Shown here piece by piece: positions 32,854-41,527 of a DNA stretch of 53,640 nucleotides. The DNA lies in the NCBI GenBank assembly GCA_036557285.1, contig DATBHW010000014.1:1-53640 (forward strand). The letters are read 5' to 3'. This stretch comes from Ktedonobacterales bacterium (GTDB lineage Bacteria > Chloroflexota > Ktedonobacteria > Ktedonobacterales > DATBGS01). Each line of letters begins with the position of its first letter. Position 1 is the stretch's first letter. The position numbers were made by a program, and so were the translations under genes. Under the pieces are notes generated by a model, which saw nothing but the letters and a program-made list of their open reading frames with translations, was not told the DNA's origin and made no database searches.

Positions 32854-33684
32854 ATGATCGACACCGGATTGCAAGGCAAGGTGGCGTTGGTGACGGGCGC
32901 GAATCATGGCATTGGCGCGGCGACGGCCAGGGCGCTTGCTGCCCAGGGGGCTAGCGTGTTTGTTCACTATTTGCGGCTTCCGCTCAGCGATGAGTCCGGC
33001 GCTGCCCAGCGGGCGCTGGACGCCGCTGGAGTTGTCCAGGCAATTCGGGCGCGGGGTGGTCAGGCCGAGGCGTGGGAAGCTGATCTTGCCGGCCCTGCGG
33101 TTGTTCCGCAGTTATTTGATCAGGCCGAAGCGGCGTTTGGGCCAGTAGAGGCGCTGGTCAATAACGCGGCGGTTGGCGGCGCGCCAAAAGATACGTTTGC
33201 TCCTTTGCCAGAGGAGGCGCTTGATCGCTTCAAGCGCCCTCTGTACACCATAACTGCCGCGAGCCATGATCGGCATTTCGCGGTGAACAGCCGGGCAGTG
33301 GCTTTGATGATGGCTGAGTATGCCCGCCGTCATGTAGCGCGTGGCGCGACCTGGGGACGGATTATCAATATCAGTACCGATGGCGCGTATTGCTTTCCAC
33401 AGGAGGTTTCCTATGGCGCGAGCAAAGCGGCGCTGGAAGCATATAGTCGTTCGTCAGCCAGGGAGCTAAGCGGTTATGGCATCACTGTCAACATCGTTTC
33501 GCCGGGGCCAATCCAGACGGGCTGGATGACCCCGGAAATGGAGACGAGCATCGTTCCCAGTATTCCTCTGGGGCGTGTGGGCCAGCCTGAAGATGTGGCT
33601 GATGTGATCGTGTTTCTGGCGTCGGAGCAGGCACGCTGGCTCACCGGGCAGTGTCTCCATGTTGGGGGCGGGCACAGAATGTGA
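32854..33684 (+). CDS. Short-chain dehydrogenase/reductase
   Basis: 276 residues from ATG 32854 (GAGGAG seven bases upstream). Cofactor loop TGANHGIG, LVNNAAVGG, catalytic Ser/Tyr/Lys as NISTDGAY and SYGASKAALEAYSRS, closing with LTGQCLHVGGGHRM. The N-terminal half has an extra ~20 residues after strand 2 (RLPLSDESGAAQRALDAAGVV) compared with FabG. The substrate cannot be told; antibiotic or polyketide-type reductases share this look. Confidence 0.88.
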   Translation: MIDTGLQGKVALVTGANHGIGAATARALAAQGASVFVHYLRLPLSDESGAAQRALDAAGVVQAIRARGGQAEAWEADLAGPAVVPQLFDQAEAAFGPVEALVNNAAVGGAPKDTFAPLPEEALDRFKRPLYTITAASHDRHFAVNSRAVALMMAEYARRHVARGATWGRIINISTDGAYCFPQEVSYGASKAALEAYSRSSARELSGYGITVNIVSPGPIQTGWMTPEMETSIVPSIPLGRVGQPEDVADVIVFLASEQARWLTGQCLHVGGGHRM

Positions 33685-33777
33685 GCCGGAGCAAGATTCA
33701 GCGCTGAGGAAGCGGTGGAAATCGGGCACTGACCCTGAAGGAATGCTCAGGCAACGGTGCCATGAGGAAGGTGTGCA

Positions 33778-34698
33778 ATGGCTATGTCACCACAGGCATC
33801 CCAGGCGGTGGTCATTCTGAATCCGGCGGCGAATCACGGGCGCGCCACGCGCATCCGCCCACTGGTGGAGCGCGCTTTGGCTGGCGGGCGTGGTGAACTG
33901 GCCCTGACGGAGCGCCCGCATCATGGCGAGCACATCGCGCGCGAGGCAGCGCAAAGTGGTCGGCCCGTCGTTGTGGTTGGCGGCGATGGGACACTGGCCG
34001 AGGCGGCCAATGGCATCCTTTCTGCGCAGCAACCGGCAGCAGTGCCGCTGGGGCTGGTCGCGGCTGGTAACGGCAATGACTACGCCTGGAATACGCTCAA
34101 ACTGCCGCGTGATCCCGCCGAGGCGCTGGAGGTGGCGCTGGCGGGCGAGATTACAGCGGTGGATGTTGGGGTGGTCAACGGGCGCTACTTCGTGAACTCG
34201 CTGGGCATTGGAATTGATGCGAATATCGCCGCAGCGGCTGATGAACTGAAGCGCTTTGCTTTCCTCCAGGGGCCAACGCTCTATTGGGCCGCCAGTCTGC
34301 GCGAAATTATCTTTCACTATGATCGCTGTCCCTGGCTGAAGATTTATCCTGATGAGGAAGAGACGGACGGGCGGCTCTATGCTCTCTCAGCCGTCAGCGT
34401 GGGGCCAACCTATGGCGGAGGCTTCCGTATCAATCCGCAGGCGGATATACATGATGGCCTGTTCGATGTTTGCATGATTGTGAAGCCCTCCAAGCTGCGA
34501 GCGTTGCGTTTGCTGGGTATGGTCAATAAAGGGCAGCATGCCAGTCAGCCCGAAGTGCATATGCGCCGTGTGCGTTCCATTGTGCTGGAGAGCCAGGAGC
34601 CGGTCTTTGCTCACCTGGATGGCGAGGTCATCAAAGCTTCGCGTTTCGAGGCAAAGGCGCTGCTAGGCGCTCTGCAAGTGCGCGTGTCAAAGACATGA
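33778..34698 (+). CDS. Diacylglycerol/lipid kinase (DagK/YegS family)
   Basis: 306 residues. GGDGT motif at 68-72 (VVVVGGDGTLAEAANGIL), NPAANHG near the N-terminus, PLGLVAAGNGNDYAW and NSLGIGIDANI: the NAD-kinase-like catalytic fold with ATP and lipid sites. Phosphorylates diacylglycerol or related lipids; suits a phospholipid context with pssA/psd on the opposite strand. The stop overlaps the next gene's start (ATGA at 34695). Confidence 0.92.
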   Translation: MAMSPQASQAVVILNPAANHGRATRIRPLVERALAGGRGELALTERPHHGEHIAREAAQSGRPVVVVGGDGTLAEAANGILSAQQPAAVPLGLVAAGNGNDYAWNTLKLPRDPAEALEVALAGEITAVDVGVVNGRYFVNSLGIGIDANIAAAADELKRFAFLQGPTLYWAASLREIIFHYDRCPWLKIYPDEEETDGRLYALSAVSVGPTYGGGFRINPQADIHDGLFDVCMIVKPSKLRALRLLGMVNKGQHASQPEVHMRRVRSIVLESQEPVFAHLDGEVIKASRFEAKALLGALQVRVSKT

Positions 34699-35381
34699 GC
34701 GAGCTTCTTGTCTGGTTTATCAGGCACGCGGAGAGCGAGAGTAACGCCGGATTGGCGATCAAGGATACGGCGCTTACGTCGCTCACTCCTAAAGGTATTG
34801 AGCAGGCGCGGCGGCTGGCCCAGGTGTTTCTTGGGCCGCCGTCCCTGGTGGTGACTTCGGTGTATAGGCGGAGCCAGGAAACGGCGCAAGCGACGGTTGA
34901 GCGGTTTCCTGGTGTGCGCCAGGAGGTGTGGCCGGTACATGAGTTTACGTATCTGGCCCGCTTTCGTGGGCAACTCACGACTCTCCAGCAGCGGAAGCCG
35001 ACGGCTGAAGCCTACTGGCGTCGCTGCGATCCGTTCTATCGAGGAGGGGAGGGGGCAGAGTCCTTTGCCGATCTGGTGCAGCGTATACAAGCGACATTAG
35101 AACGGCTGCGGCAGCAGGAGCAGGGCTTCGTGGCAGTTTTCGGTCATGGGGCCTTTATGCGGGTGATGTTCTGGGTGTTGTTTACTGGCTCGTTCGAGGT
35201 CAACGCTGAACGGATGCGGCAATTTAGCGCGATAGGGCCTCTGTTCACTGTGCCTAATACCGCGATGATCAAGCTCCGCTTTAATTCGGAAGGGTTATGG
35301 TTCAGCCAGATCATTAGCGCGCATCTGGCAGATAGGGCGGCGCATGCTCAGCATGATGTTGAGACCCTTGAAGCTGAATGA
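34695..35381 (+). CDS. Histidine phosphatase superfamily protein
   Basis: 228 residues. RHAES signature (R10-H11) at the N-terminus, LTPKGIEQARRLA, SVYRRSQETA and FGHGAFMRVMFW with the second catalytic His. Phosphoglycerate-mutase-like fold; substrate unknown. Coupled to the lipid kinase by an ATGA overlap. The last 34 bp overlap the 3' end of the convergent SRPBCC gene. Confidence 0.9.
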   Translation: MSELLVWFIRHAESESNAGLAIKDTALTSLTPKGIEQARRLAQVFLGPPSLVVTSVYRRSQETAQATVERFPGVRQEVWPVHEFTYLARFRGQLTTLQQRKPTAEAYWRRCDPFYRGGEGAESFADLVQRIQATLERLRQQEQGFVAVFGHGAFMRVMFWVLFTGSFEVNAERMRQFSAIGPLFTVPNTAMIKLRFNSEGLWFSQIISAHLADRAAHAQHDVETLEAE

Positions 35382-35824
35382 CTTTGTAACTCCTCGGCGG
35401 CGGCGGCGATGCCACGCAGGGTCTGGCTGGCGATGTAGGACACGAACGCATCGCACATGACCCAGGCGGCCAGTGGCCCGATGATCGGCCAGGGCAAGAG
35501 GATGTCGTGAGTGATACGCGCGCGGGCGCCGCCGCTGGTGGGTACAATTGTCCACTCCACGTCCATGCCGGTCGTTGCGCCGCCAATATGCTTGTAGACG
35601 ATGCGGTGTTCTGCTGGATAACATCGCTGAATGGAGCGCCACCAGACGGGAATGCGATCACGCCGGGCGGCCATTTCCACAATACATTCATCTGGCCCGC
35701 GTGTCTCTAAAACGTACACCCAGCGGTAGTGCGGCAGGATTTCCGGCCATCGCTCTACATCTGCTGCCAGGCGATAAACGACATCTGGTGTGCTGGCAAT
35801 GGCAATTGTATCAACGGTATGCAT
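35348..35824 (-). CDS. SRPBCC (cyclase/dehydrase-like) protein
   Basis: 158 residues from ATG 35824 (AAGGAGAG at -3 to -11 on the minus strand). TVDTIAIASTPDVVYRLAADVERWPEILPHYRWV is the START/polyketide-cyclase opening; VEWTIVPTSGGARARITHD continues the beta sheet of a lipid-binding cavity. Probably binds or modifies a hydrophobic ligand. Encoded 36 bp after a methyltransferase and psd-pssA, so it may act on a membrane lipid; this is inference. Confidence 0.85.
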   Translation of the reverse strand: MHTVDTIAIASTPDVVYRLAADVERWPEILPHYRWVYVLETRGPDECIVEMAARRDRIPVWWRSIQRCYPAEHRIVYKHIGGATTGMDVEWTIVPTSGGARARITHDILLPWPIIGPLAAWVMCDAFVSYIASQTLRGIAAAAEELQSHSASRVSTSC

Positions 35825-35860
35825 GGACTCTCCTTGCAAAAAGATGCAGAGCTTCTGAAA

Positions 35861-36580
35861 TCAACAGGCCGGAGATGTGCGCTCCCAGAGCAAGATTTGC
35901 CGAAAAGGAAAGACTATTCTTATAGCCGCAGAATGCAGCCCTGCCTGATCTGCCAGGGCGCGAGCCTCGCGGGCGGTATAGGCCCGGCGCACCGAAGCAG
36001 GCGCATCATGGCGAGTCAGCCGGTTGGGCATCAGAGTATGTGTGAGCAGCCAGGCTCCCAGATAGGCTGGAAAGCTGCGCTGAAGGTCACTGACGATGAC
36101 AGCGCGCCGACTTATCCGCGCTAGCTCGCGCAGCAGCATGGGCGCATCGTCAGGGGCAAAGTGATGAAGCGCCATCGAACACAATACGAGATCAAACGAT
36201 TGATCTGCATACGAGAGCGACAGCGCGTTTTGCTGCTCCACGTGGATTTCGGGAAAGTCGGCGCAGTTTGTTCGCGCCGAGGCGAGCACCTGCTCGCTGA
36301 TGTCGGTGGCGACGATTTTTGTCTGAAGCTGCTGGCGCTGTGCCCAGCGGGCAATGGCTTTGGGAATATCCGCTGAGCCGGTGGCGACATCTAGCAATGA
36401 GAAGGTTTGAAGCTGCTGGCGCGCCACCGTCTGCGCTACCTGGCTCAAGGCCAGGCTTGTCCAGCCGAGCAGCAGGTTGATGCGGCGAATGTCACGAAGG
36501 TTACGCGCCAGCAGCCCTTGATCGGTTACTGGCGCATCAAGCAATTCTTCAATAGTGTTGTCGCGCTTGCTGAGGTTCAT
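35861..36580 (-). CDS. Class I SAM-dependent methyltransferase
   Basis: 239 residues. SAM motif I SLLDVATGSADIP (61-73), motif with VATDISEQVLASAR, and SFDLVLCSMALHHF. Starts 9 bp after the psd stop, in the same operon. Its C-terminal part (RLTRHDAPASVRRAYTAREARALADQAGL) is typical of methyltransferases near lipid or polyketide genes. Phosphatidylethanolamine N-methylation is an attractive idea from context, but PmtA-specific motifs were not identified. Confidence 0.82.
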   Translation of the reverse strand: MNLSKRDNTIEELLDAPVTDQGLLARNLRDIRRINLLLGWTSLALSQVAQTVARQQLQTFSLLDVATGSADIPKAIARWAQRQQLQTKIVATDISEQVLASARTNCADFPEIHVEQQNALSLSYADQSFDLVLCSMALHHFAPDDAPMLLRELARISRRAVIVSDLQRSFPAYLGAWLLTHTLMPNRLTRHDAPASVRRAYTAREARALADQAGLHSAAIRIVFPFRQILLWERTSPAC

Positions 36581-36589
36581 GCAGTTTTT

Positions 36590-37309
36590 TTACTCGCCGG
36601 ATGTGTTGTAACGGGCAATAGGCGTGATGCCAGCACGCACTTGCTGGCCTGGCTTGACCATTACCTCTATCGTGCCATGTGGGGCCAGCACGTCGGTGCG
36701 CGAACTGAATTTAATCATGCCAAACTTCTGGCCGGCGCGCAGGTGTTCACCCTCGCCAGCCCAGCAGACGATGCGCCGAGCCAGCAGCCCGGCAATCTGC
36801 GCCACTGTGATCCTGCCGTGAGGACCATTGATAGCAACCATGTTGCGTTCGTTAGCCTCAGATTTCTCAAAGTTCATGGCGTTAGCGAATGTGCCAGATT
36901 TCCACCGGAGCTTTATGATTTCGCCCGCCACCGGGCTGCGATTCACGTGAACGTTGAAGACGGAGAGAAAAGTCACGATGCGAGTGGCAGGCCCACCAAT
37001 GAACCAATCCTCATCCACTTGATCAACCGCCATGATCGTGCCGTCAGCCGCTGCATAGATACATGCATCGTCCTGCGGATATGGACGCGGAGGATCGCGG
37101 AAAAAGAAGAGCAGCATGGCCGGAACAAGCCAGAAGAACTTGCCCAGCCAGGGGAGGAGTTTGTTGATGATGAGTGTGGCGACGAGCGCCCCGCCAATAT
37201 AGGGGAGACCTTCTTTGAGCGCGCCCAGTGCGGGCGTGTCAGACTCGATGCGCGCCAGCATCTCTCCAGGAAACTGCGCGGGCTGATTTTTCGCTCCTTC
37301 CAGGCTCAA
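36590..37309 (-). CDS. psd: Phosphatidylserine decarboxylase, short (archaeal-type), with Ser-Ser cleavage site
   Basis: Makes phosphatidylethanolamine from phosphatidylserine. 239 residues from TTG 37309, which overlaps the pssA stop as TTGA; an in-frame TTG at 37330 is the alternative. Membrane helices (GGALVATLIINKLLP, FFWLVPAMLLFFF), FRDPPRPYP, AADGTIMAVD and NVHVNRSPVAGEI are family features. The self-cleavage site, normally FGSR, reads FSSRTDV (codons AGT TCG, 36706-36701), so the residue before the pyruvoyl-forming Ser is Ser, not Gly. Confidence 0.92.
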   Translation of the reverse strand: MSLEGAKNQPAQFPGEMLARIESDTPALGALKEGLPYIGGALVATLIINKLLPWLGKFFWLVPAMLLFFFRDPPRPYPQDDACIYAAADGTIMAVDQVDEDWFIGGPATRIVTFLSVFNVHVNRSPVAGEIIKLRWKSGTFANAMNFEKSEANERNMVAINGPHGRITVAQIAGLLARRIVCWAGEGEHLRAGQKFGMIKFSSRTDVLAPHGTIEVMVKPGQQVRAGITPIARYNTSGE

Positions 37310-38244
37310 GGCTCGTCCTCGCTCTCCCAATCATCATCCCAATCCTCTTCGGCCTCTTCTTCGTCGTCGTCATCGTCCTCATCGTCGGTAACGGTGATGG
37401 TGGTGATCCCGGCGAACTGTGCGCCTGCCGGGCCGGACATCAGGCCAACTGCCGCCGCTGGCATCGCCCGGCGGAAGCGTCGTCGGACGGCGCGCTCGGT
37501 GGACCAGACCAGCGCGTAGAAGGCATAGCCCACGATGATGAGGCTGAGCAGCCGCGCCTGGAAGGGTACCAGCGCCACGACAATTGCCAGCAGAAGCGTC
37601 CATTTCAGCATGAATGGCGCTCGCCCAAAGACCTGACCCAATTTGGGAAACTGGATGTGGCTGCTCATCAGGATGGCCGTCACCAGCACCGCAGCGGCAG
37701 CGGCAACAGGTGGCAGGGTGACACCCCAGAAAGCCAGGCTGGCGATAAACGCTCCGCCAGCCGTCGTGGGTAGACCCTCGAAAAAGCGTGGATTGTATTC
37801 TTTTGTGGCGAAGCGGGCCAGGCGGAAGGCGTTGGAGAAGACAAATGATGACGCGATGGCGATAGCAACGAAGCCCGGCGTAGGTAGCTCGCGCAAAAAG
37901 AGTTGATAAATCATGAAAGCAGGCGCGACGCCAAAGGCAACCAGATCAGCGAACGAATCAAAGTTTTCGCCGAATTTAGAACACGCGCCCAGCGCGCGCG
38001 CCACGCGCCCATCAATGCCATCGCAAAAGACCGCTAACCCTACCAGCAGTGGAATATACACGAAACGATTTGGCTCGCTGGGGTCGGCAGCAAGGACTAT
38101 CCCGACAAAACCCGCTACCAATGCGATAGTCGTAATGGCGCTGGGAAGCCAGATCAGTGCGCCTGGATGGCTGTGGACACCATCCATAGATGCATCTATA
38201 GGCGTTGCAAATGGTTCTTCAGGTGGCGTGCTATGCCCTCTCAC
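37306..38244 (-). CDS. pssA: CDP-diacylglycerol-serine O-phosphatidyltransferase
   Basis: 312 residues from GTG 38244 (AAAGGGAGAG upstream); TTG 38268 is possible. CDP-alcohol phosphatidyltransferase motif D-G-x2-A-R-x8-G-x3-D-x3-D at ~78-100 (DGRVARALGACSKFG). Six or more membrane helices. The C-terminal ~30 residues are unusually acidic (DDEDDDDDEEEAEEDWDDDW) and would lie in the cytosol. Produces phosphatidylserine for Psd, with which it overlaps by 4 bp. First gene of the operon pssA-psd-methyltransferase-SRPBCC. Confidence 0.94.
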   Translation of the reverse strand: MRGHSTPPEEPFATPIDASMDGVHSHPGALIWLPSAITTIALVAGFVGIVLAADPSEPNRFVYIPLLVGLAVFCDGIDGRVARALGACSKFGENFDSFADLVAFGVAPAFMIYQLFLRELPTPGFVAIAIASSFVFSNAFRLARFATKEYNPRFFEGLPTTAGGAFIASLAFWGVTLPPVAAAAAVLVTAILMSSHIQFPKLGQVFGRAPFMLKWTLLLAIVVALVPFQARLLSLIIVGYAFYALVWSTERAVRRRFRRAMPAAAVGLMSGPAGAQFAGITTITVTDDEDDDDDEEEAEEDWDDDWESEDEP

Positions 38245-38363
38245 CTGTGGTCTCTCCCTTTCCGGCAAAAATCTCGCTCTCGCCTTGACTTGAGGATCAA
38301 GAGGCTACAGGCGTGTGCTACAGGTGTGAGTCAAGGCTGGCCTGGAGCAGCGGTTGGCGCGAG

Positions 38364-38391
38364 TGTATAGCACGTCCCTCAAGCTTGTCAA
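38364..38391 (-). promoter_or_regulatory. Promoter of the pssA operon
   Basis: Minus strand TTGACA (38391-38386), 16 bp, TATACA (38369-38364) with an extended TGC. Predicted leader ~115 nt. Confidence 0.8.
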
Positions 38392-38512
38392 TAGCCTCTC
38401 CCCTGGCATCGGAGCATATCTACCCTGGTATCAAGGCGCCAGGTGAATACTTCATTTCTTTCATTATATGATATGCGCTGCACCCCCGGACGCTTGAGTT
38501 GGCTCAGGCGTT

Positions 38513-39796
38513 TCAGGGCGTTTCTATTTCTGTGTGGAGTTCCCGCAGTACGGCAATCAGCCGATCAATTTCCTCGGTGGTGTTGTAATGCGCCAGCCCG
38601 ATGCGCAGCGCGCCCTGTTCGCCCAGGCCCAGGCGTTCCATCAAGGCCATCGCGTAGTAATTGCCGTCCCAGGTGAAGATGCCGTGTTCGCCCAGTTCGC
38701 GGGCCATATCACGAGGGGTATGGCGATTGCTGATACAGGCAACAGTGGGTACGCGGCGGGGCAGGTCTTCGGGGTGTGTCAGCCCCAACAGGCTGAGGCC
38801 AACGATGCTGCTGAGGCAGTCGAGGAGATAGGCGACTAATCCACGCTCATATTCCTGGATGGCGCGCATTGCCAGCTTGAGCGCGCGGCGGCGTCCGCTC
38901 CAGTCGGGATACGTTTCGGGATAGAGGTCGGCATGATCCCGGCCAAGCATTGCCAGATAATCGAGCGCGCCGAGCAACCCTGCAATGCCTTCGTGGTTCA
39001 GTGTGCCGGTCTCGAACTTTCCTGGTGGTTCATTGGGGGCTGGACGCACTTTATAGGCCATCAGTTGTTCCAGCAGCGGGCGCTTGCCATAAAGGATGCC
39101 CAGGTGGGGGCCAAAAAACTTGTAGGCCGAACAGACCAGGAAATCGCAATCCAGCGCGCGAACATCTATGGGGCCGTGTGGCGCGTACTGAACGGCATCA
39201 ACAAAGACCAGCGCCCCGATCTCGCGCGCCCATTTGATAATCGTTGGCAGATCGTTGATAGTGCCTACCGCGTTGGAGGCATAGCCTACTGCGACGAGCT
39301 TGGTGCGCGGCGAGAGCTTGCTGCGGAGATCATCCATATCCAATGTGCAGGTGGCCGGTTGAAACTCTGCGGTTTGGATGACGACATCACTTTCACGGAG
39401 GGCCAGCCAGGGGGCAATATTGGCATCGTGATCCAGTCTGGTTACAAGGATTTCATCGCCCGGTTGGAATGCCTGCCCCAGCGCCCGGCTGATGGCGAAG
39501 GTGAGCGTGGTCATATTCGCGCCGAAGATGATCTCATCCGCGTCGGCGTTAAGGAAATCGGCCATTGCGGCGCGAGCTTCGGCGATAATGGCGTCAGTGC
39601 GGCGGCTGGTGGCAAAGGCGCCGCCGGTGTTGGCATTGGCCCGCGTAAGATAGGCGGTCATCGCGTCAAGGACGGTTGAGGGAACCTGGGTACCGCCGGG
39701 GTTATCGAAAAAGACAAGAGGGTGTTCCTGGATGGTCTGATTGAGGGCAGGGAAGAAGCGGCGATAGGCTTGCAGATCAGGTGAAGGGGCCTGCAT
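38513..39796 (-). CDS. Class V aminotransferase, cysteine-desulfurase-like
   Basis: 427 residues. FFDNPGGTQVP, the PLP lysine in CSAYKFFGPHLGILYG (~235), and the ending RIGLAHYNTTEEIDRLI are typical of the SufS-related cysteine desulfurase-like subfamily. The conserved active-site Cys loop of true SufS is not obvious, so sulfur transfer is uncertain. AGGAGGACACAC before the ATG. No suf genes are beside it. Confidence 0.88.
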   Translation of the reverse strand: MQAPSPDLQAYRRFFPALNQTIQEHPLVFFDNPGGTQVPSTVLDAMTAYLTRANANTGGAFATSRRTDAIIAEARAAMADFLNADADEIIFGANMTTLTFAISRALGQAFQPGDEILVTRLDHDANIAPWLALRESDVVIQTAEFQPATCTLDMDDLRSKLSPRTKLVAVGYASNAVGTINDLPTIIKWAREIGALVFVDAVQYAPHGPIDVRALDCDFLVCSAYKFFGPHLGILYGKRPLLEQLMAYKVRPAPNEPPGKFETGTLNHEGIAGLLGALDYLAMLGRDHADLYPETYPDWSGRRRALKLAMRAIQEYERGLVAYLLDCLSSIVGLSLLGLTHPEDLPRRVPTVACISNRHTPRDMARELGEHGIFTWDGNYYAMALMERLGLGEQGALRIGLAHYNTTEEIDRLIAVLRELHTEIETP

Positions 39797-39888
39797 GTGT
39801 GTCCTCCTGGGGTCGAGCCGTTTTGATGGGTGTTTTTGGCTTCCCCTATTATGACACGATTGCCCGGCAATGCGGTAGGGGGTCTGTG

Positions 39889-40482
39889 CTAGCGCCAGCC
39901 CTGCGGCAGCCTGTTACGTATGCGCTGACGCCAGTGCGAGCGAACCTCGCTCCCCGCCAATACCAGGGTGATGCAGACGCCCAGAAGTATCCAGAGCAGC
40001 CAGACAAACAAGCCCATGATTCCAGCATCTGGCGATATGAGGAATTGCAGCCCGGCCAGCACCGGCCCCACCAGCGGATTCACACTCTTGACCAACCCAT
40101 TGCGCAAGACTGGCTGAAACAGCACGAAGCTGATGACTACGATGGTTGCCAGCATGGAAGAGAGTATCAGGTCTTGCATGGTTGGCCGGAAGCCTGCCCG
40201 ATGGCTTGCTCGTTGCCGGAGCTTGCGTGTTTCGGCTGGCAACTTCTCTGGAGCCTGGGCGGTTGTTTCGGCGATGCGCGCCATGATCGCTTCAGTGAGC
40301 CAGGCTGGTTCGGTGATGTTGCTCAGGCTGTGTATGTCTGCAAGCAAATCTTCAAGCTGCGTCCACTCGAAGCGACAGGCGGCGCAATGAGCCAGGTGGC
40401 GCTCCAAAGCGCGCGTGTGTGACAGACTGAGGCGGTGATCGATATAGAGTTGCAGCAGGCGCTGTGCTCGTGAGCAGATCAT
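39889..40482 (-). CDS. Zinc-finger anti-sigma factor with membrane helices
   Basis: 197 residues. Zinc motif H29-x3-C33-x2-C36 (RHLAHCAACRFEW). Membrane segments LILSSMLATIVVISFVLFQPVL and IMGLFVWLLWILLGVCITLVLAG. Starts in an ATGA overlap with the sigma gene upstream (40479-40482), strong support for a sigma/anti-sigma pair made in fixed ratio. Confidence 0.88.
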   Translation of the reverse strand: MICSRAQRLLQLYIDHRLSLSHTRALERHLAHCAACRFEWTQLEDLLADIHSLSNITEPAWLTEAIMARIAETTAQAPEKLPAETRKLRQRASHRAGFRPTMQDLILSSMLATIVVISFVLFQPVLRNGLVKSVNPLVGPVLAGLQFLISPDAGIMGLFVWLLWILLGVCITLVLAGSEVRSHWRQRIRNRLPQGWR

Positions 40483-41327
40483 GATCTCTCACTCCTTCCT
40501 CGCTCGCCTGCTGATTCCAGGCGCAGGAATGGAGAGGCAAAACGGGCAAGAAGTGAGGGCGCGGGCTTCTCAGAAGCTGGTAGAGGCTGGGGGGCGTTTG
40601 GATGAGTCGGAGATGGAGACGAGGACTCTTCATGCTCCAGCAATTGGAGGCGTTCTTTCAAGAGGTTGCGCGCGCGGAACAGATGGGTTTTGATGGTTCC
40701 CACCGGAAGGCTGAGCGCCTGGGCAATCTCCTCATAGGTCAGTTCTTGCAGATGGCGCAAGATCAAGACGGCGCGATACTTCCCAGGCAGTTCCTGGATA
40801 GCTTGCCGAATAGTCTTCTGGCGCTCTCGGTCAGCGACCAGGGCTTGAATTTCCTGGCCTGATTCCAGGGCCGCCTGATGTTCGGCCTGGGCTGTCGCTG
40901 CATCCAGATCGCGCGTATTACGGCGGCGCTGCTCCAGCATGCGCAGGCAGCAGTGATAAACGACGCGATAGAGCCAGGTGGAGAAGCGCGCTTCGCCTCG
41001 GAAGGTATGTAAGCCCTGCCAGGCCGCCAGAAAAGCTTCCTGAACTGCCTCAGCGGCTTCTTCGTTGTCATTCAACATGCGGAACGCCAGAATAAAGGCC
41101 CGGCGCTGATGGTTGCGTACCAGCACGGCGAAGGCGTCCTGGTCCCCCTGGCATGATCGGCGCACGAACTCCTTTTCGCGTTCAGCCTCCTCGGTGGCCG
41201 ACTGAGTTTGAGGAATGGCCGGGGAATAGGACTCAAAGGCCCGCGCGGAGAGTGGCATCTGCTCGTCATTCATATCCTGTTTGAGCAGAAGCCAGTCTAA
41301 AAAGTTTCGTGAACCATTATGGCTCAT
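40479..41327 (-). CDS. ECF-family RNA polymerase sigma factor
   Basis: 282 residues. Region 2: DAFAVLVRNHQRRAFILAFRMLNDNEEAAEAVQEAFLAAWQGLHTFRGEARFSTWLYRV. Region 4: LPGKYRAVLILRHLQELTYEEIAQALSLPVGTIKTHLFRARNLLKERL. A Ser/Pro-rich C-terminal tail of ~50 residues after region 4 is longer than usual. Coupled to a membrane anti-sigma. Divergent from a membrane gene whose product may belong to its response. Confidence 0.94.
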   Translation of the reverse strand: MSHNGSRNFLDWLLLKQDMNDEQMPLSARAFESYSPAIPQTQSATEEAEREKEFVRRSCQGDQDAFAVLVRNHQRRAFILAFRMLNDNEEAAEAVQEAFLAAWQGLHTFRGEARFSTWLYRVVYHCCLRMLEQRRRNTRDLDAATAQAEHQAALESGQEIQALVADRERQKTIRQAIQELPGKYRAVLILRHLQELTYEEIAQALSLPVGTIKTHLFRARNLLKERLQLLEHEESSSPSPTHPNAPQPLPASEKPAPSLLARFASPFLRLESAGERGRSERS

Positions 41328-41418
41328 ACGGCTCCTCAGCGATCAGTAGTGGTGCGCGAGCATTGCCAGGGCTTTCTTGCCAGCGCGGCGTTCTGCTTGA
41401 GCCAGCTTTCTTTGTCCC

Positions 41419-41447
41419 ATATAATAACACGAAACAAAATATTGCAA
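41419..41447 (-). promoter_or_regulatory. Possible promoter of the ECF sigma operon
   Basis: Minus strand TTGCAA (41447-41442), 17 bp, TTATAT (41424-41419) in an AT-rich stretch. The fit is moderate; an ECF-type promoter was not recognised. Confidence 0.4.
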
Positions 41448-41480
41448 CATATGCTCTTACTCCAGAAGCCATATGGTAGA

Positions 41481-41489
41481 TGGTAAGAT
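41481..41489 (+). promoter_or_regulatory. Possible extended -10 promoter of the DUF6249-like gene
   Basis: TGG-TAAGAT (41481-41489), ~39 bp before the ATG at 41528; no clear -35. Confidence 0.45.
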
Positions 41490-41527
41490 AGAGACCAGAC
41501 GCAGATTGGTTGCCAGGAAAGAAAACG

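Noticed and set aside
36407-37519. 370-codon plus-strand frame over psd/pssA
   Set aside because: Shadow of genuine minus-strand genes; its Ser run mirrors the acidic tail codons of PssA.
38933-39679. 248-codon plus-strand frame opposite the class V aminotransferase
   Set aside because: Antisense shadow without ribosome site or domain.
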